From Absidia repens (taxonomy: Eukaryota; Mucoromycota; Mucoromycetes; Mucorales; Cunninghamellaceae), in the NCBI GenBank assembly GCA_002105175.1, contig MCGE01000005.1, positions 186,001 through 250,000 of the forward strand: a stretch of DNA of 64,000 nucleotides. The letters run 5' to 3'. Shown piece after piece: positions 48,087 to 60,552 of the stretch (positions are counted from its first letter, which is position 1; each line of letters starts with the position of its first letter). Position numbers and translations under genes: made by a program. A model generated the notes under the pieces. It saw nothing but the letters and a program-made list of their open reading frames with translations. It searched no databases and had not been told where the DNA came from.

Positions 48087-50060
48087 TATGAATGCTGATG
48101 ATTTCAAAGAATGTAACAGAAAGAGAAGAGATATATAATGTAAAATAAAAAAAAGGTATATGTATATAAAAAAAGAAAAGTGTTTGAGGAAACTTTAAAT
48201 AGTCTGACTCTCTGTGACTTTGGGCCGGTACATGGGTACACCAAAGAAAAATCCTCCAACCTTATTCATTTTGGAAATCCCCGCTAAAAGAAGTGGAGTA
48301 CCCTCATTTGCCTACTGAAACAATTTTGAGCACGCGAGTGAAATTTCATGCAAAGTCATTTCTAAAAAAAACACTAATGAGAACCACCTAGTTTATTTAT
48401 ATACTCTGTATAAATAATTGCCTTATTTCCTTTTCGATTAGTTCGACACCAGTGAAAAAATTTCAATTTGACATGAACCTTGCTTTCACTGATGTAGCAA
48501 GTGCTTGCCATTTTAATCTCCGCGCGTTATCACTTCAATAAAATACAAACCCTTGTCATATTGGCAAGTGCTACACATTTATAACATATTACTTGTCAGT
48601 GGTCGCCTGGCTGTGTTAACGAACTCCGCCCATATCACATTTTTTTCAAGTGATTTCTTCCTCAAGCTCACGTTGATCCACTTATTAATGTCCGCGTTTT
48701 TTTTTTTTTTTTTTTTTTTTTTTTGATAAAAGAAATGTGCTGTATCATAGGCATGTCTGAGTGCAATGGTTGAAAACTGCTGCCCAGTACCTAAACCTCT
48801 TTATATTTCTTTCTGTCACGCACATCAGCTTTGTATTTATATGATATGCGCAAGCACCACCCCTTAACAAGACAAACGAAACGTATGAGACCATGTAAAA
48901 GCATAAACTACAAGGCATTTTTTATTCAGATGTATCTAAACAAAACTAACTGGTCTAATGATATCACTATTACCCATATCTAAACGTGAGGTGATTCAGG
49001 AGGAATTAAGCGAGAATAGTGGAGTATATAAAGGCGGGTATATCTAGCTAAAGAATAAACATAAAGGTAGATAAGCTGGTACAATCAAAGAGGGTAAGTT
49101 ATCATATGGTGAGTGACAAACTATCCTACCGTGAAAGACTTGACCAAACTAGGCTGAATTGCTCCATATTGTCTGCAAAGTCATCAAGAGAAGAGAACAG
49201 TCATACTGACATGTTGAAAAAGTCATACTTTGGATTTCTAACATGCGGATGGTATTTCATAGTAAAAAGAACAGGAAGGGTACTTCCTTTGTATCCCCCT
49301 CCTTATCACAGACCAAAAAAGAAGACATTTCAAATCCCGCCCACGTGTATTTTTATTTTCTGCTATGGTTTTTTTTTTGCGCTCTCTGCCTTTTATTTTC
49401 ATTTCATTTTTTTCCTTATTTTCCTTCTTCACCATTCGACTTCATTGAGGTTACGATAATCTTATATTAGCATTAGGACTAGTTTAGAAGAGTTTTCAGC
49501 TCAGGGATTACAAGATGCATGGGGAAACTCTTTCATTTTGGATTTAGATTCTCAAACCACCATTAATTGGCTTTTTTTAGTCATCATTAGTTTAATCTAG
49601 TATTAGTTTGTCAATGGTTTGTTTCAACGTTTGAATAAAATATACATATTTTTGCCTGCTTCAAAAAATAATAAGGAAGCCCCACGTTTCCGATTTTCTT
49701 TTTGCAACAATCGGCATCAAGCGACATTATCAATATGATAATTCTCTATCCATAATAGAGAATAAATTTCAACATTCATGTACATAAAACTACAGTGCTA
49801 CCTGTGAACATACCCATGCCACATGCCATCCGCACAACGCAACGCTAATGCACCATTATCAACACATAGATATCGAGAGACAAACATCATTAAATCATTG
49901 AAAGAATATATTTATTGGATAATGAATGTGATAGTATTTATAAATAAATAATAATGGAAGGTATACTAAAAAAGATTATTGCAACACTAGGCATGATATA
50001 TCTAGGTCAACTGCAAAATCCATTGACATGAAGGGATGAGAGGACATAGCTAGTGAAAGT
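48087..50060. other. 2-kb intergenic region
   Basis: Holds dispersed element copy 7 (49325-49665), a probable fragment of the same family on the other strand at about 48918-48970 and a T-run at about 48699-48724. No supported coding sequence. Confidence 0.5.
49325..49665 (+). repeat. dispersed intergenic element, copy 7
   Basis: In forward orientation it has TTTCAAATCCCGCCCACGTG (CACGTG at 49342-49347), a pyrimidine tract, CTTCACCATTCGACTTC, ACTAGTTTAGAAGAG, the core at about 49506-49566 (GATTACAAGATGCATGGGG), and AATAAAATATAC at about 49634. One module only. Confidence 0.75.
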
Positions 50061-51570
50061 TCAGGGTGACTTGACTGGTGTTTTGAATGGCGACATTTTT
50101 GAAGAGGCACCAGCCCGGAAAAGAGGAGTTGGTGTCTTTCCAAACCTTGGTGTTTGCGTAGAGAGTCCTAAAAGCAGAAGTACCAGATCGTGAATATAAT
50201 CTCTTTTTTATTTTATATTTTTGCAAAAGATAAATGGGTTATTTACTTACTTTTTGGAGACCCACCATAGGAAGATCGCAATGCCACATCGATTCCTTTC
50301 GTATAGGGTGTATTGCTTCTTCGCATGAGATATTGTGCAGCAGGAGACATCAAGCCAGACCTAAAGGACGAAATAATAATAGTATCAAATTCAAGTTTCA
50401 TCCCCATCGCCCCCATCCCTTTTGTTTAATATTTACCCTATCCTTGGAGTGCCTTTAACGTTTTGATTCTTTTCATTCGTTCTTTTACGATAAGCCCGAG
50501 ACGCTTTTTCCGATAGTTTCATCCCCAGTTTATCTCTTGAAGATTCTCGCGGTAAGGAAAATCGAGGACCTATCCCCCCCAAAAAAAAGTGGATCAGGTT
50601 CCTGCTAAAGATGAATTACATAGTGAGTATATTGGACTTACCAGAGGGAGTTTCTGATCCGGCGATTTGAATTGGTGTTCCTTCAATTGAGCCCCACGTC
50701 ATCAGCGGTGAATCCATACTAGAAGGGCGAATGGTAGGCGTAGCTTCTACAAGCCCATAGCCACGGAAAGATGGTGTAGACTTTCCTTGACACAATTCTT
50801 CCCACGTGGAAGAGTCAATGCTGCTATGTTGAACTGTTGCTGTTGCTGTTGCTGCCGTCGTTGTTGCTGGTATAGGATTTAACATGGTGTTGGCATAGAT
50901 AATTGATTTCGGTGCACCTCGTTGTTTTGATTCGTCAATAATCGATTGGCTAGGTCCTTCTGGATAATACATTAGAAGATTTCCACCACTTCCTTTGTTA
51001 CCAATCCGTTTCTGTGTCGTTTTATCGTCTTCAATACAGAGTTGCTGCGCTTGCTTGTCGTAAAACCACCGGTAATGACTCTTCCGTTTGTTGTTTGCTT
51101 TTTCCAATAAATCCGTAAACGATGCATTGTCTTCACTAAATAATATGACAAATAGGTACATGTGTCAGCTAATAGCACTACATTAAGTTTACTCTTACCT
51201 CGTATAGACGGTCTGGAATTGATCCAAAGTGAGGTTGAGATTGATCCTTTGCTGGAGATCTGGTTTTTCTGGGTAATAATAGTTTTGTATGTGGATAGCT
51301 TGGTTCTTATCTGATTCTAATAGTTGATAATAAGAAAAAGGATTAGTGGAAAAGATAACATGGGATAAAGAGAGCCTGCTTACGTGGATTGTTCAACTTG
51401 GATAGCAGTTGCCGAGCTTGTTGTAATTGTTCAAAATCACCGTTGATGTGTGCTTCGTGGTAGGAGGACTCTGCTTTCATCTTTGCAAGCTGAGGGAAGA
51501 AGTCCCTTTCAATAATAAAACTAATTGCTTCGGTGTAAGTATCCTCATCCAATATTACCGGCGTTGTCAT
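50061..51570 (-). CDS. ES2: ES2/DGCR14 splicing-associated nuclear protein
   Basis: Six exons: 51384-51570, 51199-51316, 50642-51135, 50437-50569, 50251-50360 and 50061-50167 (382 aa). The N-terminal ES2 motif is clear (VILDEDTYTEAISFIIERDF then FPQL), followed by LTLDQFQTVYTSEDNASFTD, HYRWFYDKQA, PKSIIYANTMLNP and the Ser/Thr-Pro-rich C-terminus with FRGYGLVEATPTIRPSSMDS, PLMTWGSIEGTP and SEKASRAYRKR. Animal and fission-yeast relatives associate with the late spliceosome (C complex). An Ala/Thr run near 50860 encodes a low-complexity spacer. The start is 274 bp from the divergent plus-strand gene, so they probably share a promoter. Confidence 0.93.
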
Positions 51571-51844
51571 AATATATTGGTTGGTGAGAAGGGAAAAAAA
51601 AAAAGCAAGACAAGATAGAAAGGCAAAAAAGAAAATCTTTTGAAAATATTTAAACCCAGAATATGGTTGACTATTTCCCAAAATGGGTCACCTCATATTG
51701 TGTAACCGATACAACAGCTGTTTGCACCTTCCCATTTCTTTGCTCCTCTTTCCATTATAATTCTCTGACTCTCTCTCTCTTTTATTTTCTTCCTTTTTTT
51801 TTTCTCTCTATTATTTATTTTCCTCTTCCGTCTATTATAAAAAT
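51571..51844. promoter_or_regulatory. compact bidirectional promoter
   Basis: 274 bp between the ES2 start (minus) and the unknown Ser/His-rich protein start (plus). It carries a CT-rich tract (about 51770-51815) on the plus-strand side and an A-rich stretch on the ES2 side. No specific site named. Confidence 0.5.
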
Positions 51845-53894
51845 ATGACAATCTTATCTCTGTACAGCCCGACGACCGCAGTTCCTACACTTGAACAACA
51901 ACATCGCTCCTCGTCTGCCTTTATTGCTCATCTATTAGTCCAAGAATACCCGCCAAAAGTACAACCCAAGTCTTCTTCAGCAAGAGATAAGGCTTTGTTT
52001 AGTCATTTGGATAAAGTGGATGCGGAAGCTGGATGTATACTGATCGCCTTGGCAAATCATGATAAGAGGAAGGATATGAACGATTTAATTCCTTATTCTA
52101 TCAGGGTAAACTCAAAAAAAAAAAAAAAAAGGAGAGGGGTGTGTGGAAGAGGTAATCGAATGGTGGTCATAGGGTTTCATACATACATGTGGGGATTGTG
52201 TGTGTTGGTATTACTTGAAAATAAGCGGAAGGGGTAGGACAGAAAAGGGAGACTAACTCATACCACTATTTTATAGAAGATCGATTACAATCAAAGAGAG
52301 ACGACGAAAGTAACAGACAATACCTTCGAAACCTTGGAAGCCACGAATGATGAAAATACGAATAGCGATAGTCAGGGCGTCGATAATGATGGTCCAATGA
52401 CAACAGGTATTGCGGACGATGGCGACAACAATGGAACAATGTCGATTAAAAACTTGATAGGTACGGAACCAACACACCCTAGCCTCAATAGCCAAAACTA
52501 AAACTTTTTCTTTTTTCTATTAGATGTGAACAATAAATCCATGCCCACTTTGTCGGATACTCCAGCTTTGGTAAGAAGAAACTAACTGTATTGGTTTAAT
52601 TTTATGTTTGGAGTCTCATGTATCTATTATTTTTATTTATTGATTTTAGTCTCAAAGTACAAACCAATCCCTACCCATTAGTCAACCCTCCCTATCACCC
52701 TCAACGTCATCATCATCATCATCATCATCATCGTCATCATCGGTGCCAACTACTACTACGCTATGTTTCTCGGCCTCTTTGAATACACTAGACAATGACG
52801 ATAATGGTAAGGAAAACCAACTTTGAACGATGATGAAACCTCCAAACCTTAATCTTATTTTGCTCATTTATACATATTACGCAGATCAATCAAAAATCAA
52901 GGTGTCGTGCAAACCGGAACCAAGGGCAGATCCCATTCTCTTACTTGCAGCTGCCGCCAAAGCCATTGATCAAGGCGATCTATCACATCACAGTATGAAC
53001 GCTTAGTGGTTATATGTAATTTGACAATAGGCCGCTCGCTGACTTTTTCTTCTTTATAATTTAAAAATAGGGACCAATCAAAAAAGGAAATATAGTAATG
53101 ATGATAACACTTTGGAATCTCGATCTCATTCTGCTCGCCGGCCTCGCTATACCATGGAGAATCAAATAGTAGTGGATCAACCATTAAAGGTAACAAAGAA
53201 AAACAGAGGAAAATGAAAAATACTAGATGGTTAGTTCGCGAAAAATCATTAACATACAAATTTGACGTTCTATATCAACGTTTTCGTATTTTTTTTAGTC
53301 CGAAAATTCGAAATTCTCGCAACAGTATTTATCAATGGTATGATCAGGCTAAACTAGGAATAGGGATAGCATGATATCGATATTGATACTAAATAGATTT
53401 TATTAATAGAAACACAATCCAAAGATTATGCGAAATGCAATGCATGCTTACATTTCATACATGATTTACGCTGATTCGACCTCTTCTGATAAAATGGTAA
53501 GGAATACAATATAAAAGTATATAAAGTGAAAACAATCTAATTCGATTGTGATTTCTTTCATTATATTCAGTCTAATCACAATGATCAAGAAACATCTGCA
53601 ACTACATCATACCCAAGTGACTCATCTTCGCACACTCAGTACACTACAAATCACCAATCAGTTTCAGCTTTATCACCACCAATAATGAATCATCACCACC
53701 ACCATGCTCTTGCTCATCAACACTCATCTCAATCTCAAGCTCGTACTCATTATGAGTACTCATCATCAAGAACAGGCGAGCTAGCATCTTCCACAAATCC
53801 ACCGCCAGTCAAAATCGGACCAACGAGCAACTCAATTGCAGGCATTATGGCTCGACCGCTCACCGCCTTTTTACGGGACAACATGCTCAGTTAG
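51845..53894 (+). CDS. uncharacterised Ser/His-rich protein, possibly nuclear
   Basis: Nine exons: 51845-52105, 52277-52460, 52524-52570, 52650-52806, 52885-52992, 53071-53189, 53299-53337, 53410-53496 and 53571-53894 (441 aa), all in phase. The first exon has a helical block (EAGCILIALANHDKR). The middle is acidic and Asn-rich, with a poly-Ser run coded by a TCA/TCG repeat at about 52706-52745. Basic patches (QKRKYS, SARRPRY) could be nuclear signals. A compact helical exon follows (HNPKIMRNAMHAYISYMIYA), then a His/Ser/Gln-rich tail ending ARPLTAFLRDNMLS. I recognise no family. Small helices in a disordered chain suggest a regulatory protein, but that is inference. Confidence 0.65.
52706..52745 (+). 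repeat. coding trinucleotide repeat (poly-Ser)
   Basis: Thirteen or so consecutive TCA/TCG codons within exon 4 of the Ser/His-rich protein; a likely length-variable tract. Confidence 0.8.
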
Positions 53895-54601
53895 TAGATT
53901 GTAATTACTTTTATATTGTATTATCAAAGTTCTACCGGTCTCTTCTGTTGGTCATCCCTTTGCCCCTTTATTTTCCCTCCTCCCTCCCTGCCCTCTTCAC
54001 TCCACTGTTTTTACATAGTTTTAGTTGTCTCATATTTTCCCCATTTTATTACATAAAAGAAATCAAAAATAAAGAACTGAAAAAGAAACACGTTTAAAAG
54101 AATGATGACAAGGTTTATTATAAAGACATATTTTGATATCATAATGAAGATTAGGACTGGGGTGCAGACATAATATTTCACGCTTAAAAAGAATGAGTGT
54201 GGGGTCAACGGCGAAGGCGGGAAAGTTTTTTTTTTTTTTTTTTTTGTGGAACTCAATTTTTTATTTCTTCACTCTTCTTCCGTTTTCTCCTTGTTTCGTT
54301 GCACTTGTTTTTTTTTGTTTTTTTTTTTCTCTCTTCGTCTTCTCGCTCCCATCCTCTCACTCTGTCCCATATCTCATCTAAAACATCGTTGAATAGACTC
54401 CATCCCTGTTTTGACTTGATTAATTCGATACCCTTCTTTATCTCTCCCCCCCTTTTTTTTTTACTAGTATCATTATTTGTATTATTATTTTGTTTACTTT
54501 TATCTCTGCTTTATACCATTCTCTTTATACTCATTTCATCTTTTAGAACTTTATTATTTTAATTTATCTTCTTCGACTGATTGAACTCCTCATACTCTGT
54601 A
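53895..54601. promoter_or_regulatory. tandem intergenic region
   Basis: About 700 bp with the 3'-UTR of the Ser/His-rich gene and a pyrimidine-rich promoter for the STE20-like kinase, including a T-run of about 20 at 54226-54245. Nothing else is seen. Confidence 0.45.
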
Positions 54602-56269
54602 ATGCCCACCGTTATTACTACTCGTACCTCCTTTCAACTTCCACCTACTTCATCGCCGCCAGTGACTTCCCGTCGGCTTTCCTCAGCTACTACAGTGGCA
54701 ATATCACCATCTTCACCAACAAAGAAAATTATACCCTGGCGACCCCCCGGTACCTGGAAAATGCCTGATATCATTCAAGAACGCTGGAAAGAAAAACAAT
54801 TGCTACACCCTAAACAAGCAACCCCACCTACCGAAAACAAATTGAAAAAGTCTTCTTCTACTCAAACTTCGAAGGTAAGCTTAATAATATATATATATTT
54901 TTCTCTACTGTGAAACTGATTTTTTTTTTAACTTCAGGCACGTTGGCTCTATGTTGGCAAGGCACCTGATTTGTTCCCTTTACCGCCACCTATTCGAAAA
55001 ACACCCAAACGCCATGCTGAATTCGATGCAAAACTACGTAAAATCTTACCCCGATCCAAGATCCTCCAATTCAATCCAAAAGACTATTATACTGGCACCG
55101 AACAAGTGGGAAGCGGGTAAATCATGTGTGTGTGTGTGTGTGGAGGGATATTAGGTTTTGTATTTATCAAATTGACTTTGTTCTTTTATCTTTTATGTAG
55201 AGCGAACGGGGCAGTGATTAAGGCTATCAAACGAACACAGTCGTTGCCGTCGTCCACCGCGAATAGATCACTGTCATCAAATCCACCAAAAAACAAGTCA
55301 CCTGCACCACCAAAGCAACAGCAAAAGCAGCAGCAATCAAAAGGATATGTGGCGATCAAACGGTGTTTCATCGAAGATCACGACACTCATCATCACAGCT
55401 ATGTTTTGCGGGAATTACGGATCATGGGGTGCCTCTCTCATGTCAATTTAATTCAACTCGAGGAGGCCTGTCTTTACGACGATCATCTTTGGATTGCAAT
55501 GGAGTTGATGGCTTGCTCGGTCTTTGGTTTATTATTCAATACAACAGTGGGATTATCCGAATCTATGACCTTATTTATCGCCAAAGAATGTTTACAAGGA
55601 CTGATCTACCTTCACGCGAAAAATTATATGCATCGTGATATCAAATGCGAAAATCTGCTCCTTGGTAGTGAAGGGCAAGTCAAACTAGCGGATTTCGGAC
55701 TGGCTACTCCTTTGTCTATACGAAATACTTCAAGACTTGGAACTGCAAAGGTAAAACATAAGTTTGCATGTATTTATCATAGAGGCATAAGTGATTTACG
55801 ACCCTTTTTTTGTTTTTTTTTGTTTTTTTTGCCTAGTGGATGGCCCCTGAAGTTGTGGCAGAATCTCCATACACTGAAAACGTTGATGTTTGGTCACTCG
55901 GGATCACCATGATTGAAATGATGGATCGTGTGCCACCTTTGTATTACTTGGAAAACAGTGCTGAAATCTACCGGGAAATTCTTTATGGGAAACGACCTAC
56001 GTTCAATTTTGCCACCCCTTCAAAGGCTATGATCAATACTTTGGAATGGATACTCAATGCAGATGCCGATGATCGTCCTATGGCAAAAGATGTACTCGCC
56101 GTAAGTTCTTCCCTCTTTCCATCACTCCGCTGGGAACTCATCTCCCTTTCTTTTTTTTAAATGTATCTAGAATATTGAGGTTTTTGAATCTCAAGGTCAT
56201 TTGAAATGTGCCAAGAAATCTGATTTGGCTACTCTTGTGCAGCAAGTCTTTCCCATGAAGAAGAACTGA
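54602..56269 (+). CDS. STE20-like protein kinase with glycine-loop insert
   Basis: Five exons: 54602-54874, 54938-55116, 55201-55750, 55837-56100 and 56171-56269 (454 aa). An N-terminal Ser/Thr/Pro-rich tail carries [19 protein letters not shown]. The kinase domain has [14 protein letters not shown] (Gly-rich loop), then a Gln/Pro/Lys-rich insert of about 45 residues before the beta-3 strand [42 protein letters not shown] (HRD intact), [12 protein letters not shown] (DFG intact), [20 protein letters not shown] and [18 protein letters not shown] and the substrate loop fit STE20/PAK or related STE kinases. No CRIB or PH domain is present. An active kinase is expected. Confidence 0.85.
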
Positions 56270-56949
56270 TGGACTAGTTTTTTTATTGTGTGTTTAGAGT
56301 TTTTTATTTTGTCATATCCATATATTATATCATATTGTACATCTTCCCCTTCACCCCCCCCTTTTTGTTATACGTAGACGACGATTCACATGTCCCCTAC
56401 CCACTCTCACCGCTTCACGTTTAACTGTCGTGATATCCATGTTACCATTTGCCAATAATCCACATCTCCCCGTTCATCTTTTCATTCTATTTCGCAAAAT
56501 TTTGCCTTTTTTTTTTGTTTTTTTTTTTGTTTTTTTACCAATGTGTATATAATAAAGCTACGGCCAAACTATTTTTTTTTTTTGTCAACTCAATGATCAT
56601 CTATGCAATTGCCTTTTTTTGTTTCATCACTATATCAGTTATTATCTTCAAGTACATTATCACTCTATCATGTTTGTATCAAAATCAACAGATAGTCGCC
56701 ATCACAAAATAAATCATTAAGCTCCCCCACCCCTTTATGAATATAGATAATCATCCAAACAATCATTGCACAATCAGCCACCGCATCATCGCCATCATCA
56801 TCAACAACATATTATAACAAAAAACGAATCAATCAATATTTTTTTATTTTGAGTATAGTACTAAAAAAAATCCTAGATTTGAATGTGTGTGTGTGTGTGT
56901 GTGTGTGAGTGTGTGTATGTGTGGGATGTGAGTATAATAAAAGGAGCAT
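56270..56949. other. convergent intergenic region
   Basis: 680 bp between the kinase stop and the RPS19 stop. It holds 3'-UTR sequence, C- and T-rich runs and a TG microsatellite. No coding sequence is supported. Confidence 0.5.
56885..56920 (+). repeat. (TG)n microsatellite
   Basis: About thirteen TG units, then interrupted GTGTG sequence, in the RPS19 3' flank. Confidence 0.85.
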
Positions 56950-57746
56950 CTATTCTTCGTCGTCAGCAGCAGCCAAGGTCATAGCAATACGATCCAAATC
57001 ACGTTGACCATCTTGAGTGATCTTACGGCCACCCTTCTTGTCCTTTTGGAGCACACCAATCTTTTCCAAGGATTGGAGCACCTTGCGGTTGACGGAGCCA
57101 GAGCCTTCAGCATGGTGAGAGGGACGCATACCACGGTTCACACGGCCACCGTGGACCTTGTTCAAAGCACCAACACCGACAGCCTTGCGGATGTAGATGT
57201 GACGAGCGACAGAGGCGGCACGGATGAAGTACCAATCGGGATCATAAGGAGCCAATTCCTTGAAAGTACCGGTCTTGACAATATCCACCCACTTGGGCAC
57301 TTCGAGCTTACCAGTTCGCTTGAGGTAGGCAGCATAGGCCTTGATGAAGGCTAAATAATAGAAAAAAGTAAATATCGAGACGTTAGTATATTGGTACATT
57401 CACCTAAACCCGCTGCATTCGCACCCTTCCCACTCTCTAAGCCACCCGCACATTCACATGTATAAAATGTGGAAGAAACAGCAAAATGAAAATGCATGAA
57501 TGTTGACGATGAGGATGGTCAAGTTGTAGTGACGCTAGCTGAATAGTGAGCCAAGCCTCGTTGGAATTCCTTTGCTGTTCAATCCCACATTTCAAGTTGC
57601 AAGGTTATCGTTTGTTGTATAAAATAACGTAGTTGTGTATGGTAGCACCCATTACTGTTCATTCCCCTGCTCGTCCCATTACCAACTCTTTCTCTTTTTG
57701 TTTAATTACCGTGAGGGTTGACGTCCTTGACAGTGATACCAGCCAT
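56950..57746 (-). CDS. RPS19: 40S ribosomal protein S19
   Basis: Two exons: 57710-57746 (12 codons and one base, MAGITVKDVNPH) and 56950-57350 (145 aa in total). Signatures: FIKAYAAYLKRTGKLEVPKW, DIVKTGTFKELAPYDPDWYF, IRAASVARHIYIRKAVGVGA, GRVNRGMRPSHHAEGSGSVN and LEKIGVLQKDKKGGRKIT. It binds the 40S head and is needed for late 18S processing. The 359-nt intron directly after the short first exon is far longer than its neighbours, as is common in ribosomal protein genes. Codon use is C-rich at third positions (for example GCC, AAG), consistent with high expression. Confidence 0.97.
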
Positions 57747-58107
57747 CGTGATTGAGAGAGTAGAAAAAAGAGGAAGAAGAAAAAAGAGGAAAGGGGTGGC
57801 CCGGATCCCAAACAATCCCACTTGAAAAACGTAAAATTTTTTTCTTCCACTCTCCGCCCTCGGTCACAAAAAATTTCCCCCAAGATCAAATTTCGGGCTA
57901 AACAGTCGGAAAAACAAGTTCAAAAAAATTGGGCGCGAATCGCCAAATATAAAATTAAAAGGAGGCAGGAATCATAATATATAATATAACTACCAAATCA
58001 AATCAATTTTTTTTTATTGATACGAAAAAAAAAAAAAAAAAATATATATATAGAGCAAATATAATCATAAATAAAAGAGGGGAAGAAGAGAAATCAAAAA
58101 CTCTATT
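57747..58107. promoter_or_regulatory. RPS19 promoter and AIP1 3' flank
   Basis: 361 bp. Next to the RPS19 ATG (minus strand) lie a pyrimidine-rich 5'-UTR and, further up, GGGCGCGAATCGCC near 57930. On the AIP1 side there is an A-run at 58024-58041. The role of the GC box is unknown. Confidence 0.4.
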
Positions 58108-60552
58108 CTATTGGGGTTTGGTGACAGAATAAATACGTACGGCAGCATCTTGACCTACACTGGCGACTTGGAGTTGATCATCACCGTCAGCTTTGTTCAA
58201 AAAGGCCACATCATTGACAGCATCCAAATGAGCATTCTTGATCGCCACTTTTTTGAAGGGTTTTGTACGGTTCCAGACATACACATTCGTATCAATACTA
58301 CCACTGACCAAAAACATACCGCAGGGAGACCATCGCAGTCCTGTAATCCGACCACTGTGGAACACCCAGTTTTGAATGACTGGCTTGGCTTCAGTCACAT
58401 CATACAAAAAGATCTTGCCTACACTATCACCTACTGCAATCAAATCCTCCGTTGGGTGTACCGCCAAAGCTGAGATGTTGCCCAAATTGTTGGTCAATTC
58501 GCTTTTCAATGATAATTCGCCGTCAGATTGGCGCTGATACACGCGCACTTTGTTATCCTACACAAGGAGTTTACTATTTAGCACTGTAATATTTTCTTCA
58601 TTTCTTAGCTTTCCAAAGTACTTACTTCACCACCAACAAAGATCTGGTCCCCTTTCACATCCACCACAGCGGGCTTAAATCCCAGATTGTCATGTTGATC
58701 CAATTTCTTCAAATCATCAGTGTTGTAAATCTGAAGATTATCCGCAGTAGCCACCGCCGTCAGTTTACCATCTTTTGACATTGCCAATGATCGAGGGAGG
58801 GCACCAGTAGATACAGTCTTGCCATCAAATGCTTTTTCGGTACTGGTTCCTTTGCGCAGAGTATCATCCATACCAACTGACAAGAAGGAAGATGTCGTAG
58901 CGGATGCCGCCAAAGAGGTGACTTGATTTGCATGTCCATCACCATTTAGTCGAGTAGCTTCGGTATGGTCGCCTTGTTCACCATAACACCATCCATAGAC
59001 TCGACCATCATATGAGCCTGTCAAAAGAGTATCATCCGAGGACACCGCCAATGCTGTAATCGCTTTGCTGTGACCATCCACACGACGGGAGATCTTACCA
59101 CTGTTCTTGTCGAGGTAGTTGAATTCACCAGATAACGAAGTACTGATCAACCAATCGCCTTGCCACAAGTTACCGATTTGTTGGTTTTCCACCGAGCCAC
59201 CAGTTTCGAATGTGCTATGATCATAATACATAAATATATATAAAAGGGTTAGCCATCATCGTCGTTAAGCTCAAATCCCTAATTCGACCTCCAATAAGCC
59301 CATACCTGACCACTTTCTTGGCAGAAATATCCCAAATCTTGGCAGTGGTGTCAGCCGAAGATGACAAAAGTTGAGTGCTATCAGGAGACCAGGACAGAGA
59401 AAATATACCACCAGAATGAGCGTGTTCTCCGTCCATCAGTTCGTCGATTTTGTCACCAGTTTTACCATCATACAAAAAGATCTAGAGAGAAAAGGAACGG
59501 TCAGTCAGTCATCAGTCAACCGAGTTTCCTTTTTGAGTTCCTTTTATCTCACCTTTCCATCTGCACCAGCACTGGCAAAATGATCACCATTGGGAGAGAA
59601 TTGGACGGAATGCACAAAATTAGAATGATCACGGATCGTTTTGTTGAATTTGAATGGTACGCCATGAGAAAAGGCCACCGTCATGTCATCTGAGGCAGTG
59701 ACCGCTCGGAAGGGGCGTTGCTGGCGAATACTGACACTGTTGATCACCTTCGAATGACCAGTAATTTCACCCACGGAAGAAAGACTGTCGAAAAGGAAGG
59801 CATGGCCAAAGCTACGATATCATAAAAAAAAAACAAAGGGGAGAAAAAGATAACCATTCTCGATGAGTATTTTTGTTGAAATGCATATCATTTTGGTTTT
59901 CTTACCGTTCTCTCCCTTCACCCACAGCGATAACACGCTTGCTTTCAGAGTCCCATGCAATATCGGTGATCTTGCCAGAAATAGGGCGAATTTCACTTTT
60001 CAAGATATGATCTTCGTTGACAGTATCCCAGATACGAACGTTGCCGTGAGCATCTATTAAGCGAAAAAAAAAAGAGGCGAGATAAGGAGAGATTCCATTG
60101 ATTATCGCAATTCTATGAAGACAGTCCCCTCCCCGGCTCCTCTCCCATCGTCTTTTGATGTTTTACCTCCAGAAGCTATATAATAACCACTGGGACTATA
60201 CTTCGCTACAGTAGCTTGTGCTACGTGTCCCACGTATTCAGTCGCCAAGCTTGGATTCTGTTATTTGTTGATACAGTGTGAGTATAACCAATATTACTAC
60301 CCCCATCCCCTCTATTTAACGGCTACTTACTTCGATATCACGGATAAATACAGACTTCCCATTAGTATATAAAAAGTTCTTGCCTTTAGGGTCGGCACCA
60401 AGTTTGATGGATTCACCACGGACTGTTTGAGGTACAGGAGCAAAAGTATGTTCTATCAAAATAAAAAGAAATATAAGTCGACACATTCAACATTGGCATA
60501 TCATGATAAGCGTTTGCCCTTTGGTGTTCTATTTACTTTTAACAAAAGACAT
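58108..60552 (-). CDS. AIP1: actin-interacting protein 1 (AIP1/WDR1), WD-repeat
   Basis: Eight exons: 60537-60552, 60331-60452, 60167-60257, 59906-60053, 59553-59811, 59306-59481, 58626-59214 and 58108-58557 (616 aa, typical length). The 16-nt first exon encodes MSFVK and splices into [14 protein letters not shown], matching the family N-terminus. WD repeats run throughout (for example [60 protein letters not shown]) and should form two seven-bladed propellers. It speeds filament disassembly together with cofilin. Another possible first exon at 60787 is less likely because its intron would be far longer. Confidence 0.94.
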
